DNA of 22,948 nucleotides from an uncultured Blautia sp. (GTDB lineage: Bacteria; Bacillota; Clostridia; Lachnospirales; Lachnospiraceae): NCBI RefSeq assembly GCF_934372025.1, contig NZ_CAKROJ010000037.1, positions 1 through 22,948 of the forward strand, given 5' to 3'. Positions 1-6,876 of this stretch are shown here, piece by piece. Positions within the stretch are counted from its first letter, which is position 1. Every line of letters starts with the position of its first letter. The notes under the pieces were generated by a model. That model was not told the origin of the DNA and did not search any database. It worked only from the letters and a program-made list of their open reading frames with translations. A program made the position numbers and the translations under genes.

Positions 1-128
1 CGGCCGAATTCCGGTGTCTCAAAAATATCAATTCTCTGATACTCACTCTGTCTGGAATAAAGCTGGCGGTTTACACGGATGCTGTGTTTCACATCTGGTG
101 TATGAAATTCTGAAAACCACATTTCCAT
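1..128 (-). CDS. speE: Spermidine synthase, N-terminal fragment (runs off the window)
   Basis: Only the first 42 codons lie in the window; the gene continues past position 1. The translation begins MEMWFSEFHTPDVKHSIRV and continues through a QSEYQRIDIFETPEFG segment. This is the beta-hairpin N-terminus typical of bacterial SpeE, which transfers an aminopropyl group from decarboxylated S-adenosylmethionine to putrescine (family knowledge). The ATG at 126-128 lies 2 nt after the TGA of the upstream decarboxylase. A GAGGG ribosome binding site lies inside the end of that gene, so translation is probably coupled. A second in-frame ATG lies two codons later and cannot be excluded as the start. The pairing with a decarboxylase supports a polyamine operon. 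The catalytic domain is outside the window, so activity cannot be judged. Confidence 0.85.
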   Translation of the reverse strand, partial: MEMWFSEFHTPDVKHSIRVNRQLYSRQSEYQRIDIFETPEFG

Positions 129-130
129 TG

Positions 131-1600
131 TCATTCCCTCCCTGTCAGAACATTCAGTCTCAAAATATCCGGGTCTTCAGGTCCTGTCATATTGCAGCCC
201 TTTGCTTTGGCATACTCAATATAATCCAGGATCTCTGCTGTGATACGTTCCCCTGGTGCAAGAATCGGAATTCCCGGCGGGTAGCACATTACAAATTCAC
301 TGCAGACCTTGCCTTCGGTTTCGCGGAGCGGCAGACTGCATTTATCCGCATAAAAAGCATCCTGCGGGCTGGTCACTACCTGTGGATCAATATATTCCTG
401 GCTCAGAAGTCCTGAACCATCTGTCTGAAAACGTCTGCGGATCTCTGCGAGCGCGCTCACAAGCCGCTCTACCTCCTGCGCACGGTCTCCGATGGAAAGA
501 TAGGCAAGAATGTTACCGATATCTCCAAATTCTATCTGGATATCGTATTCATCACGCAGAATATCGTACACTTCAATTCCTGCAAGTCCAATATCAAGCG
601 TATGTACGCTCAGTTTCGTTATATCAAAATCAAAAACGGAATCTCCGTTTACCAGTTCTTTTCCGAATGCATAATAGCCGCCGATCGCATTGATTTCCTC
701 TCTGGCATATTCCGCCATATCGGCTACCTGGTGAAAGATCTGGCGTCCGCGCTGTGCAAGGTTTCTTCTTGAAATGTCAAGGCTTGACATAAGAAGATAG
801 CTTCCTGAGGTTGTCTGTGTCAGGTTAATGATCTGGCGCACATAGCCGGCATGTACGTCCGGACCTGTAAGAAGAAGGCTTGACTGAGTAAGACTTCCTC
901 CACTCTTGTGCATCGACACAGCTGCCATATCCGCACCTGCTGCCATAGCAGAAACCGGAAGGCCTCCTCCAAAATAAAAATGTGTTCCATGCGCCTCATC
1001 TGCCAGACAAAGCATTCCTGCATCATGAGCCATCTTGACAATTGCACGCAGGTCACTGCATATTCCGTAATAAGTCGGATTATTTACCAGTACTGCAACT
1101 GCCTTTGGATGTTCTTTTATCGCTTTCTCCACCTGCTCCCTTTTCATTCCAAGGGAAATTCCAAGTCGCTGATCCACTTCCGGGTTTACATAAACCGGAA
1201 TCGCACCGCATAAAACAAGTGCATTCAAAACACTCCGATGAACGTTACGTGGCAGTATAATCTCATCCCCACGTTTGCAGGCAGTCAGGACCATCGTCTG
1301 GACGGAACTTGTCGTGCCTCCTACCATCAAAAATGCATGTGCTGCTCCAAAGGCATCTGCTGCCAGTTCTTCTGCCTCCCGTATTACCGATACCGGATGA
1401 CAGAGATTGTCCAGTGGCTTCATACTGTTAACATCGACACCTACACATTTTTGTCCCAGAAATTCTGTCAGTTCCGGATTGCCTCTTCCTCGTTTATGGC
1501 CAGGTACATCAAATGGTACAACCCTCATACGACGGAAAGTCTCCAGAGCTTCATGTATCGGTGCATGATTCTGGTTTAATTTAAAACGACTTCCTTTCAT
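131..1600 (-). CDS. speA: Orn/Lys/Arg decarboxylase, fold-type I PLP (SpeA/YaaO-like)
   Basis: A cytoplasmic PLP-dependent amino-acid decarboxylase of the aspartate-aminotransferase fold, about 489 residues, matching the short Gram-positive SpeA/YaaO-type enzymes. Numbered from the chosen start, visible features are a DVPGHKRGRG segment near residues 31-40, a GGTTSS cofactor phosphate region near 94-99, the LADEAHG motif with the PLP-ring Asp near 201, and the Schiff-base lysine in SMHKSGG near 232. The small C-terminal domain is present (PPGIPILAPGE near the end). The substrate cannot be read from sequence. Arginine is favoured because spermidine synthase follows 2 nt downstream, as in speA-speE operons, but lysine or ornithine is possible. 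Start: the ATG pair at 1598-1603 follows GGAGG at 1605-1609; the second ATG (spacing 4) is chosen. An in-frame ATG at 1651 would add 17 residues but lacks a ribosome binding site. Confidence 0.88.
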   Translation of the reverse strand: MKGSRFKLNQNHAPIHEALETFRRMRVVPFDVPGHKRGRGNPELTEFLGQKCVGVDVNSMKPLDNLCHPVSVIREAEELAADAFGAAHAFLMVGGTTSSVQTMVLTACKRGDEIILPRNVHRSVLNALVLCGAIPVYVNPEVDQRLGISLGMKREQVEKAIKEHPKAVAVLVNNPTYYGICSDLRAIVKMAHDAGMLCLADEAHGTHFYFGGGLPVSAMAAGADMAAVSMHKSGGSLTQSSLLLTGPDVHAGYVRQIINLTQTTSGSYLLMSSLDISRRNLAQRGRQIFHQVADMAEYAREEINAIGGYYAFGKELVNGDSVFDFDITKLSVHTLDIGLAGIEVYDILRDEYDIQIEFGDIGNILAYLSIGDRAQEVERLVSALAEIRRRFQTDGSGLLSQEYIDPQVVTSPQDAFYADKCSLPLRETEGKVCSEFVMCYPPGIPILAPGERITAEILDYIEYAKAKGCNMTGPEDPDILRLNVLTGRE

Positions 1601-1666
1601 CATTCCTCCAATTCCAGTTTCCTTTGTATCAACCCTTAATCCACATTCCACAGACTGAATAAAATT

Positions 1667-1707
1667 AAAAAACGCAAGTCAGGGCACTAAGCCACAAACC
1701 TGCGTTT
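1667..1707 (-). terminator. Intrinsic terminator ahead of the decarboxylase gene
   Basis: Read on the minus strand, AAACGCA (1707-1701) pairs with TGCGTTT (1676-1670), with a short inner GGC/GCC pairing, and is followed by a run of T and then an AT-rich tail. It lies downstream of the structured RNA region and upstream of the decarboxylase start. It is therefore either the 3' end of a standalone RNA or an attenuator. ACGCA at 1726-1722 could compete for the 3' arm of the stem (inference). Confidence 0.75.
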
Positions 1708-1982
1708 GATCTATATCCGCATGCGTATCAGAGTCTATATAGCAATCATACTTTTACTACTCTTATTGATCGTTTCACAAGTCTGCGCTTTGGGCGCATC
1801 TCGGTTATCAAAGGAACCTACTTATAAAATTTGAGCTTTTAACTCAATCAATAAGGTAACCAAAGTTACCATAATCGGCAGTGGACCCGGCTGTCCGTAT
1901 GGCCTTAACCCTGATGGGTGGTCCAAAACAATTGCTTTGAAAAGACTCTGTCTGTTACTCTGCATCTTCGTCTCTCAAAATC
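1667..1982 (-). ncRNA. Unassigned structured RNA: leader/riboswitch or standalone sRNA, ~320 nt
   Basis: The region is bounded by a consensus promoter (start near 1982) and an intrinsic terminator (end near 1667). On the minus strand a multi-branched fold can be drawn by eye. Closing helix: CAGAGTCT (1950-1943) with AGACTCTG (1736-1729). Second helix: AGCAAT (1936-1931) with ATTGCT (1746-1741). Next come TGGACC (1925-1920) with GGTCCA (1887-1882), enclosing an ACCC/GGGT hairpin (1919-1908), and a perfect GGTAAC-TTTG-GTTACC hairpin (1870-1855). A 9-bp helix CTTATTGAT (1855-1847) with ATCAATAAG (1770-1762) encloses three hairpins: TTGAG/CTCAA, GGTT/AACC (1818-1803) and TGCGC/GCGCA (1798-1784). 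I could not match it to the lysine, SAM, FMN, cobalamin or T-box consensus, nor to tmRNA, SRP or RNase P. 6S RNA or another listed motif remains possible. No protein-coding ORF with a ribosome binding site is seen in it. Confidence 0.7.
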
Positions 1983-1988
1983 CACATA

Positions 1989-2017
1989 ATCATAACATGT
2001 TGAAAAAAAACTGTCAA
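1989..2017 (-). promoter_or_regulatory. Sigma-A promoter for the structured RNA / polyamine operon
   Basis: A perfect TTGACA -35 box (2017-2012), a 17-nt spacer and a TATGAT -10 box (1994-1989) on the minus strand. The spacer contains eight consecutive T. Transcription should start near 1982, at the 5' edge of the structured RNA. It is divergent from the MATE promoter, whose -35 box begins 22 bp away. Confidence 0.85.
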
Positions 2018-2038
2018 TGTTTTCTTGATATAACGCGT

Positions 2039-2067
2039 TTTACATGCATACAATTAAGTGCTATACT
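2039..2067 (+). promoter_or_regulatory. Sigma-A promoter for the MATE gene
   Basis: TTTACA (2039-2044), a 17-nt spacer and TATACT (2062-2067), about 35 bp ahead of the MATE start codon. A ribosome binding site AAAGGA lies at about 2086-2091. Confidence 0.75.
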
Positions 2068-2101
2068 TGGTTAATAATAACACTTAAAGGACATACAAAA
2101 A

Positions 2102-3463
2102 ATGAAGAGAATTGATTTTGAAAACGGAAGCGTGACCAAAAACATTCTTGGTGCGACTCTGCCCATGCTGGTCGCCCAGATTTTGAACCTTTTATATAAC
2201 ATCGTTGACCGTGTCTATATCGCACGAATCCCCAAAGTAGGAACTGCTGCGCTTGGCGCGGTGGGACTCTGCTTTCCTATCATCGTGATCATCACTGCCT
2301 TCTCCAACCTGTTCGGAACCGGTGGTGCACCACTATTCTCCATTTACCGAGGAAAAAAACAGGAAAACACCTCAGTCCAGATCATGGATACTTCTTTTTC
2401 CATGCTCTGCATCTGCGGTGTTTTCCTGATGCTCATCGGCTTTCTGTTTGCACGCCCGATTCTGGTCGTGTTCGGTGCTTCACAGAATGCCCTTACTTAT
2501 GCTTATCCTTATATAATGATCTACCTGATCGGAACAATTCCTTCCATGATCTCCATCGGGATGAATCCTTTTATCAACGCACAGGGATACTCAACCATCG
2601 GCATGTTTTCTGTTGCCATTGGTGCTGTTGCAAACCTTCTGCTGGATCCTTTGTTTATCTTTGTCCTTAATTTTGGAGTACAGGGAGCTGCGATTGCCAC
2701 TATACTCTCTCAGACTTTATCCGCAGCTTTTGTACTGTTTTTCCTTACCAGAAAATCCGAATTAAAAGTCCGTTTTCTCAGAAAAAATGAGGTTTCACAG
2801 TGTACCGGTTATGCCAAAGATATTGTAAGTCTTGGCTCTGCCGGCTTTATCATGCAGCTGACAAACAGTCTGGTAACGATCTGCTGCAACAATGTTCTCT
2901 CTGTCACCGGTGGTGATATTTATATCTCTGTTATGACCATTGTATCCAGTGTACGCCAGCTGGTGGAAACACCTCTTCATGCCATTAATGAGGGAGCCTC
3001 TCCAATCCTGAGCTACAATTACGGTGCCCGCCGTCCGAAGCATGTGCGCAAATCCGCCGCGGTAATGTCTGTTATGGTTCTCATCTATACTGCTGTTACA
3101 TGGAGCATGATTATTTTGATCCCGGAGTTTCTGATCCGGATCTTCAGCTCCGATACCGAATTGCTGAAAGATGCCGTGATCGCATTGAAACAGTATTTCG
3201 CCGCGTTTATTTTTATGGACCTGCAGTACATCGGACAGACTGTGTTTAAATCCCTGAATAAGAAGAAATTTGCAATCTTCTTCTCTTTGCTCCGCAAGGT
3301 ATTTATAGTTGTTCCACTTACCTACCTGATGCCATATGCCTTACATATGGGAACCAAAGGCGTATTCCTGGCTGAGCCTGTGTCAAATGTGATTGGCGGA
3401 AGCATCTGCTTTGTGACCATGCTCTGTACCGTGCTGCCTGAACTTAAGAAGATGGAGAAGTAA
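2102..3463 (+). CDS. MATE family efflux transporter
   Basis: A 453-residue integral membrane protein with about 12 hydrophobic segments, the normal size for the multidrug and toxic compound extrusion family. These proteins export cationic compounds in exchange for Na+ or H+ (family knowledge). Supporting sequence: the N-terminal GATLPMLVAQILNLLYNIVD helix with the conserved Asp-Arg-x-Tyr after it; the repeat-internal GMNPFINAQGYSTIGM; LLDPLFIF at the end of the first half; and INEGASPILSYNYGA in the second half, which mirrors the first. The start follows AAAGGA by 10 nt. It has its own promoter, is divergent from the polyamine operon and ends 7 bp from the convergent ATPase gene. The substrate cannot be predicted. 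Confidence 0.93.
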   Translation: MKRIDFENGSVTKNILGATLPMLVAQILNLLYNIVDRVYIARIPKVGTAALGAVGLCFPIIVIITAFSNLFGTGGAPLFSIYRGKKQENTSVQIMDTSFSMLCICGVFLMLIGFLFARPILVVFGASQNALTYAYPYIMIYLIGTIPSMISIGMNPFINAQGYSTIGMFSVAIGAVANLLLDPLFIFVLNFGVQGAAIATILSQTLSAAFVLFFLTRKSELKVRFLRKNEVSQCTGYAKDIVSLGSAGFIMQLTNSLVTICCNNVLSVTGGDIYISVMTIVSSVRQLVETPLHAINEGASPILSYNYGARRPKHVRKSAAVMSVMVLIYTAVTWSMIILIPEFLIRIFSSDTELLKDAVIALKQYFAAFIFMDLQYIGQTVFKSLNKKKFAIFFSLLRKVFIVVPLTYLMPYALHMGTKGVFLAEPVSNVIGGSICFVTMLCTVLPELKKMEK

Positions 3464-3470
3464 CTGCTTT

Positions 3471-4826
3471 TTACTGTAGTATCCCAAGATCCAGTGAATA
3501 AATATAATCTTCTTTTATTTCCTTTTTTAACATGCCTGCCATGTATATTGGCATATAAATTATTTTACCTTTTTCCTGGATATTTTCATTACAGAAAACA
3601 ATAGCTTTCTCTATCTGATATCGTGGTGTTGCAAGTACATTATCCAACGCATTATGCCTTGTATAGCTTTTCCCGGATTTTACTTCTATTGGAAGTATAT
3701 TTCCCCTGTATTCAATTACAAAATCCAATTCACCCTGCTTTTTACTGTTAAAATAATACAGATCAAATCCTTGTGACCTCAGTTCCTGTGCAATTGCATT
3801 TTCATATACAGATCCAAAATTAATATCTTTTTCTTTATTTAAAATTTTTATCTGCAACCCATCTGCATACATTGCCGCCAATAAACCTACATCTGATAAA
3901 AACAATTTAAATAAATTAGTAGATCTGGACAACAATAACGGGACCTCAGGTTCCTGAACACAGTAGGCCGGTAATGCAACTCCGGCTTCTTTTAACCATA
4001 TAAAACTATGTTCGTACCTTGAAAACCGAAAATTTTCATTCAGATTTTTCAAAATGAATCTCTTATTTTTGCTGTTCAGTTCACTCGGAATCAAATTAAA
4101 GATTTCTTCCAGATAGAGTTTATTCTGTGGATCATACTTTGCAATATCTTTTTTATATAACTGCAAAATACCTTTTTGTATCTGAAATACTTCCTGTAAA
4201 TTTTTTGTCCGCAGATAACATTCTACCACAGCCGGCATACCACCTACGATTAGATACAGATGAAACAGATCAAGTAATTTTTCATGAATCATCTGATCTA
4301 TCTCTTCTTTTTCATTCCAGCATTTCTCCAGCATATCAAAGATTCTCTGTGATACTTTATTTGCTCTGCAGAATTCGAAAAAATTTAATGGATACATTTC
4401 CAAAATAGACATATATCCCACCGGAACTGACCGTATATCTTTTAACTCCACACCCAAAAGAGAACCACTTAAAATATATTTATAACGTCCATCTTCAACA
4501 AGAAATTTTACTGCCGTTACAATTTCTTTACATTCCTGTACTTCATCAAAAAAGATTACTGTTTTTCCCGGAACCAACGGTACATCAGTAAGCGCAGATA
4601 TACGAAGCAAAATATCCTCACTACTCCTGGCATTTTCAAACAATTTTACTGCAGCTGCTTTTTCTATAAAGTTAATCTCAACAACATATTCAAAACATTT
4701 TTTAGCACATTTTCTGATTATAAATGTTTTTCCAACCTGTCTTGCACCTGTTATAAGAAGCGCCTCTTTTTTATCAGAAGCAAAGAAATGCTCTATGTTA
4801 TCTTCTATACCACGATATAGTTCCAT
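3471..4826 (-). CDS. DUF4143-type ATPase with C-terminal PD-(D/E)XK-like domain
   Basis: A 451-residue cytoplasmic protein. The N-terminal P-loop ATPase has Walker A GARQVGKT (27-34), Walker B TVIFFDEVQE (Asp94-Glu95) and a sensor-like LSGSLLG (119-125). The middle region is helical. The C-terminal DUF4143 part carries GELDFVIEYR (Asp368) and PIEVKSGKS (Glu381, Lys383), the arrangement of a PD-(D/E)XK nuclease-like fold. These proteins are very common orphans in gut Bacteroidetes and Firmicutes, and their role is not established; a nucleic-acid or defence-related role is speculation. The gene is AT-richer than its neighbours and stands alone, convergent with the MATE gene. Start: an AGGGGTG ribosome binding site precedes the ATG by 8 nt. 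The gene appears intact, with a full-length domain set. Confidence 0.88.
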   Translation of the reverse strand: MELYRGIEDNIEHFFASDKKEALLITGARQVGKTFIIRKCAKKCFEYVVEINFIEKAAAVKLFENARSSEDILLRISALTDVPLVPGKTVIFFDEVQECKEIVTAVKFLVEDGRYKYILSGSLLGVELKDIRSVPVGYMSILEMYPLNFFEFCRANKVSQRIFDMLEKCWNEKEEIDQMIHEKLLDLFHLYLIVGGMPAVVECYLRTKNLQEVFQIQKGILQLYKKDIAKYDPQNKLYLEEIFNLIPSELNSKNKRFILKNLNENFRFSRYEHSFIWLKEAGVALPAYCVQEPEVPLLLSRSTNLFKLFLSDVGLLAAMYADGLQIKILNKEKDINFGSVYENAIAQELRSQGFDLYYFNSKKQGELDFVIEYRGNILPIEVKSGKSYTRHNALDNVLATPRYQIEKAIVFCNENIQEKGKIIYMPIYMAGMLKKEIKEDYIYSLDLGILQ

Positions 4827-4873
4827 AAATAAATCACCCCTGACATACTTTTCTCGTAACTGTTCAGTACCAT

Positions 4874-4917
4874 CACAGTTACCTTATTTCTTTAGTATGG
4901 CACAGTTATTTTATTTC
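4874..4917. repeat. 17-bp direct repeat pair over the ATPase promoter
   Basis: CACAGTTANNTTATTTC occurs at 4874-4890 and again at 4901-4917, 27 bp apart, differing only at the two N positions (CC versus TT). The second copy covers the spacer and the -35 edge of the candidate promoter of the DUF4143 ATPase; the first lies just downstream of its -10. An operator role is inference. Confidence 0.6.
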
Positions 4918-4922
4918 TACAA
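4894..4922 (-). promoter_or_regulatory. Candidate promoter for the DUF4143 ATPase
   Basis: TTGTAG (4922-4917), a 17-nt spacer and CATACT (4899-4894) on the minus strand, about 68 bp before the start codon. Both boxes deviate from consensus, so this is a moderate call. Confidence 0.45.
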
Positions 4923-4935
4923 TAGTGAATTCCGC

Positions 4936-5026
4936 TTTTCCATATATTTTCATCCAATTTTTGTACACTTTTCCAACATTATTTGTGGCTATTTTGTACG
5001 TTTTTCCAATTTTCATTATTTTTCCA
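4936..5026. repeat. Regularly spaced TTTTCCA repeats upstream of the ATPase
   Basis: TTTTCCA begins at 4936, 4969, 5002 and 5020 (spacings 33, 33 and 18 bp). Around the middle two copies the match extends to 18 bp, TTTTGTACNNTTTTCCAA, at 4959-4976 and 4992-5009. The 33-bp period is about three helical turns, which fits repeated protein binding sites on one face of the DNA. No gene is seen in this part of the 327-bp gap. Confidence 0.6.
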
Positions 5027-5083
5027 TCCGATTCAGGTAAATAAGATTTGTCAACCTTTCCTGGTTAATCCAGACAAAACAGC

Positions 5084-5124
5084 AAAAAGCAGAACCCTGT
5101 ATTAATACAAAGTTCTGCTTTTTT
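5084..5124 (-). terminator. Terminator of the sugar-acid operon (bidirectional)
   Basis: AAAAAGCAGAAC (5084-5095) pairs with GTTCTGCTTTTT (5112-5123), a 12-bp stem. The loop contains a second palindrome, TGTATTAATACA (5098-5109). T runs occur on both strands, so it can stop transcription from either side. It lies 30 bp beyond the aldolase stop codon. Confidence 0.9.
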
Positions 5125-5153
5125 CTGAATATGAATATGTGTAATATCTCCGA

Positions 5154-5792
5154 TTATTTTCGGATGGAATCAACCAGTTTTCTTGCTTCCGCGGTCAGTT
5201 CTCTGATCTTGTCAAACTCTCCGGCCTTAACAAGATCACCTTTTACCATCCAGCTTCCGCCGCAGCAGATGATCTTATCGCAGGAAAGATACTCTTCAAG
5301 ATTTTTTGCATTGATCCCGCCTGTTGGCATAAATTTAAGTCCTACATAAGGAGCAGCCATCGCTTTGATCATCGGAAGTCCGCCTGCCGGTTCTGCCGGG
5401 AAAAATTTTACAACCTTAAGTCCTCTTTTGACTGCCTGAGCAACCTCAGATGGCGAAACACATCCCGGGTAAACAGGGATTTCTTTTTCCAGACAGTAGT
5501 CTACGATCTCCGGATCAAATCCTGGGCTTACGATAAACTTAGCACCTGCTGCAACAGCTGCATCCACCTGTTCTTTTGTAAGAACAGTTCCAGCACCTAC
5601 AAGCATATCCGGAAACTGCTCTGCCATAAGGCGGATAGATTCTTCTGCTGCCTCAGTACGAAATGTAACTTCTGCACATGGAAGGCCACCTTCAACAAGT
5701 GCCTTGGCAAGCGGTACTGCATCCTTTGCATCTTCCAGTACGACTACCGGAACAACTCCGACTTTCTGAAACTTTTCTGCTATATCCATCAT
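5154..5792 (-). CDS. eda: KDPG / 4-hydroxy-2-oxoglutarate aldolase
   Basis: A 212-residue cytoplasmic class I aldolase of the Eda family. It cleaves 2-keto-3-deoxy-6-phosphogluconate to pyruvate and glyceraldehyde-3-phosphate. Conserved parts are all present: EVTFRT with the catalytic Glu41 and Arg45, GAGTVLTKEQVDAAVAAGA, SPGFDPEIV, the Schiff-base Lys129 in KFFPAEPAGG, PTGGI (phosphate binding) and GGSWMV. Length and motif order match the usual 200-215-residue enzyme. It is the last gene of the operon, 29 bp after the KDG kinase whose product it consumes, and is followed by a strong terminator. Start: AAAGGA precedes an ATG-ATG pair; the first ATG is taken, and the second would be one residue shorter. 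Confidence 0.95.
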   Translation of the reverse strand: MMDIAEKFQKVGVVPVVVLEDAKDAVPLAKALVEGGLPCAEVTFRTEAAEESIRLMAEQFPDMLVGAGTVLTKEQVDAAVAAGAKFIVSPGFDPEIVDYCLEKEIPVYPGCVSPSEVAQAVKRGLKVVKFFPAEPAGGLPMIKAMAAPYVGLKFMPTGGINAKNLEEYLSCDKIICCGGSWMVKGDLVKAGEFDKIRELTAEARKLVDSIRK

Positions 5793-5821
5793 TTGAATTT
5801 CCTTTCACTCAAAAAACTATC

Positions 5822-6874
5822 TTATCTTTTAATGTCAAAATTCATTTCCATCACATGTCTGATCAGAGAAACATCATCTGTAATATTTCCGTCACCATGG
5901 ATCGTGTGCTTCACGGCACTTGCCGCAACGCCAAAGTTTACAATATCATCTGGTGTATATTCGTTCATCAGGGCATAAATGATACCACTTACAAAAGCAT
6001 CTCCACCACCGACACGGTCAAGGATATGGAAGGTCAGGCGTTTGCTCTCATAGGTTTTTCCATTTAACCAGAGATATGCTGAAAGGCTGTTCTCACTGCA
6101 GCTGTGTGCAAAACGTACATGTCTTGCAATACATTTGATATTCGGATATCTCTCTACAAAGGCTTTGAAAACTTTTTCCTGCTGATCACGGTCCGGCTGG
6201 AATGGAACATCATCTTTTACATCACCGGCGCTGTGATCTTCCTCGTTTTTCCAGATATGATATGGTTCGATTCCAAAAAGAACATCTACATATGGAAGAC
6301 AGAGAGTACAGAAATCTCTCGCTTCTTCCCAACTCCACAGGGTGCTTCGGAAGTTTCCGTCAAAGCTGACTGTCATGCCATTCTCTTTTGCTGTTTTCAG
6401 GCATGTCAGGATCAGTTCACTGCAGCTTTTGCCAAGTGCAGGAGTGATACCGCTCAAATGAAGCCATGTATAGCCTTCCAGAAGTTTCTTTACATCTGTT
6501 TTGCTGAAGTCATACTCTGAAAAAGCACTGTGTTTTCTGTCATAAACTACTTTACTTGGACGGATTCCGTAACCTGTTTCCAGATAATAGGTTCCAAGAC
6601 GATGTGTCGGTGTCTCTTCTTCTGTTGAATAAATTACGCTGTCACAATTCACATCATTGCTTCGCATCATACGTACAGCACTTTTTCCAAGACTGTTTCC
6701 CGGAACTACTGTAAAGAATGATGCATCTACTCCAAGATTTGCAAGGGAGAGGGCCACATTGGCCTCACTTCCCCCGTATCTTGCCTCAAAAGATGTTGCT
6801 GTTCTGATTTTTTCGTAATCCGGCGGAGTCAGTCGAAGCATGATCTCGCCGATCGTAATAAATTTATGCTTCAT
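5822..6874 (-). CDS. kdgK: 2-keto-3-deoxygluconate kinase (PfkB family)
   Basis: A 350-residue sugar kinase of the PfkB/ribokinase family. The N-terminal substrate region has YGGSEANVALSLANLG (33-48), FDGNFRSTLW (171-180) lies before the lid-hinge, and the C-terminal signature is DRVGGGDAFVSGI with catalytic Asp292. The FDGNFRSTLW segment and the neighbours point to 2-keto-3-deoxygluconate as substrate, giving KDPG for the aldolase directly downstream. The start codon is 2 nt after the dehydratase stop, with its GGAG ribosome binding site inside the last codons of that gene, so expression is probably coupled. Assignment to KDG rather than another ketose acid rests mainly on context. Confidence 0.9.
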   Translation of the reverse strand: MKHKFITIGEIMLRLTPPDYEKIRTATSFEARYGGSEANVALSLANLGVDASFFTVVPGNSLGKSAVRMMRSNDVNCDSVIYSTEEETPTHRLGTYYLETGYGIRPSKVVYDRKHSAFSEYDFSKTDVKKLLEGYTWLHLSGITPALGKSCSELILTCLKTAKENGMTVSFDGNFRSTLWSWEEARDFCTLCLPYVDVLFGIEPYHIWKNEEDHSAGDVKDDVPFQPDRDQQEKVFKAFVERYPNIKCIARHVRFAHSCSENSLSAYLWLNGKTYESKRLTFHILDRVGGGDAFVSGIIYALMNEYTPDDIVNFGVAASAVKHTIHGDGNITDDVSLIRHVMEMNFDIKR

Positions 6875-6876
6875 AA

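Noticed and set aside
1601..1651. Longer N-terminus of the decarboxylase starting at the ATG near 1651
   Set aside because: No ribosome binding site precedes it and it lies just after the terminator; a clear GGAGG sits directly before the ATG pair at 1598-1603.
1667..1982. Lysine riboswitch, T-box leader or tmRNA as identity of the structured RNA
   Set aside because: The lysine-riboswitch core, the T-box antiterminator sequence and the tmRNA tRNA-like ends are not visible. 6S RNA was not excluded, but the multi-branched fold does not look like its single long arm.
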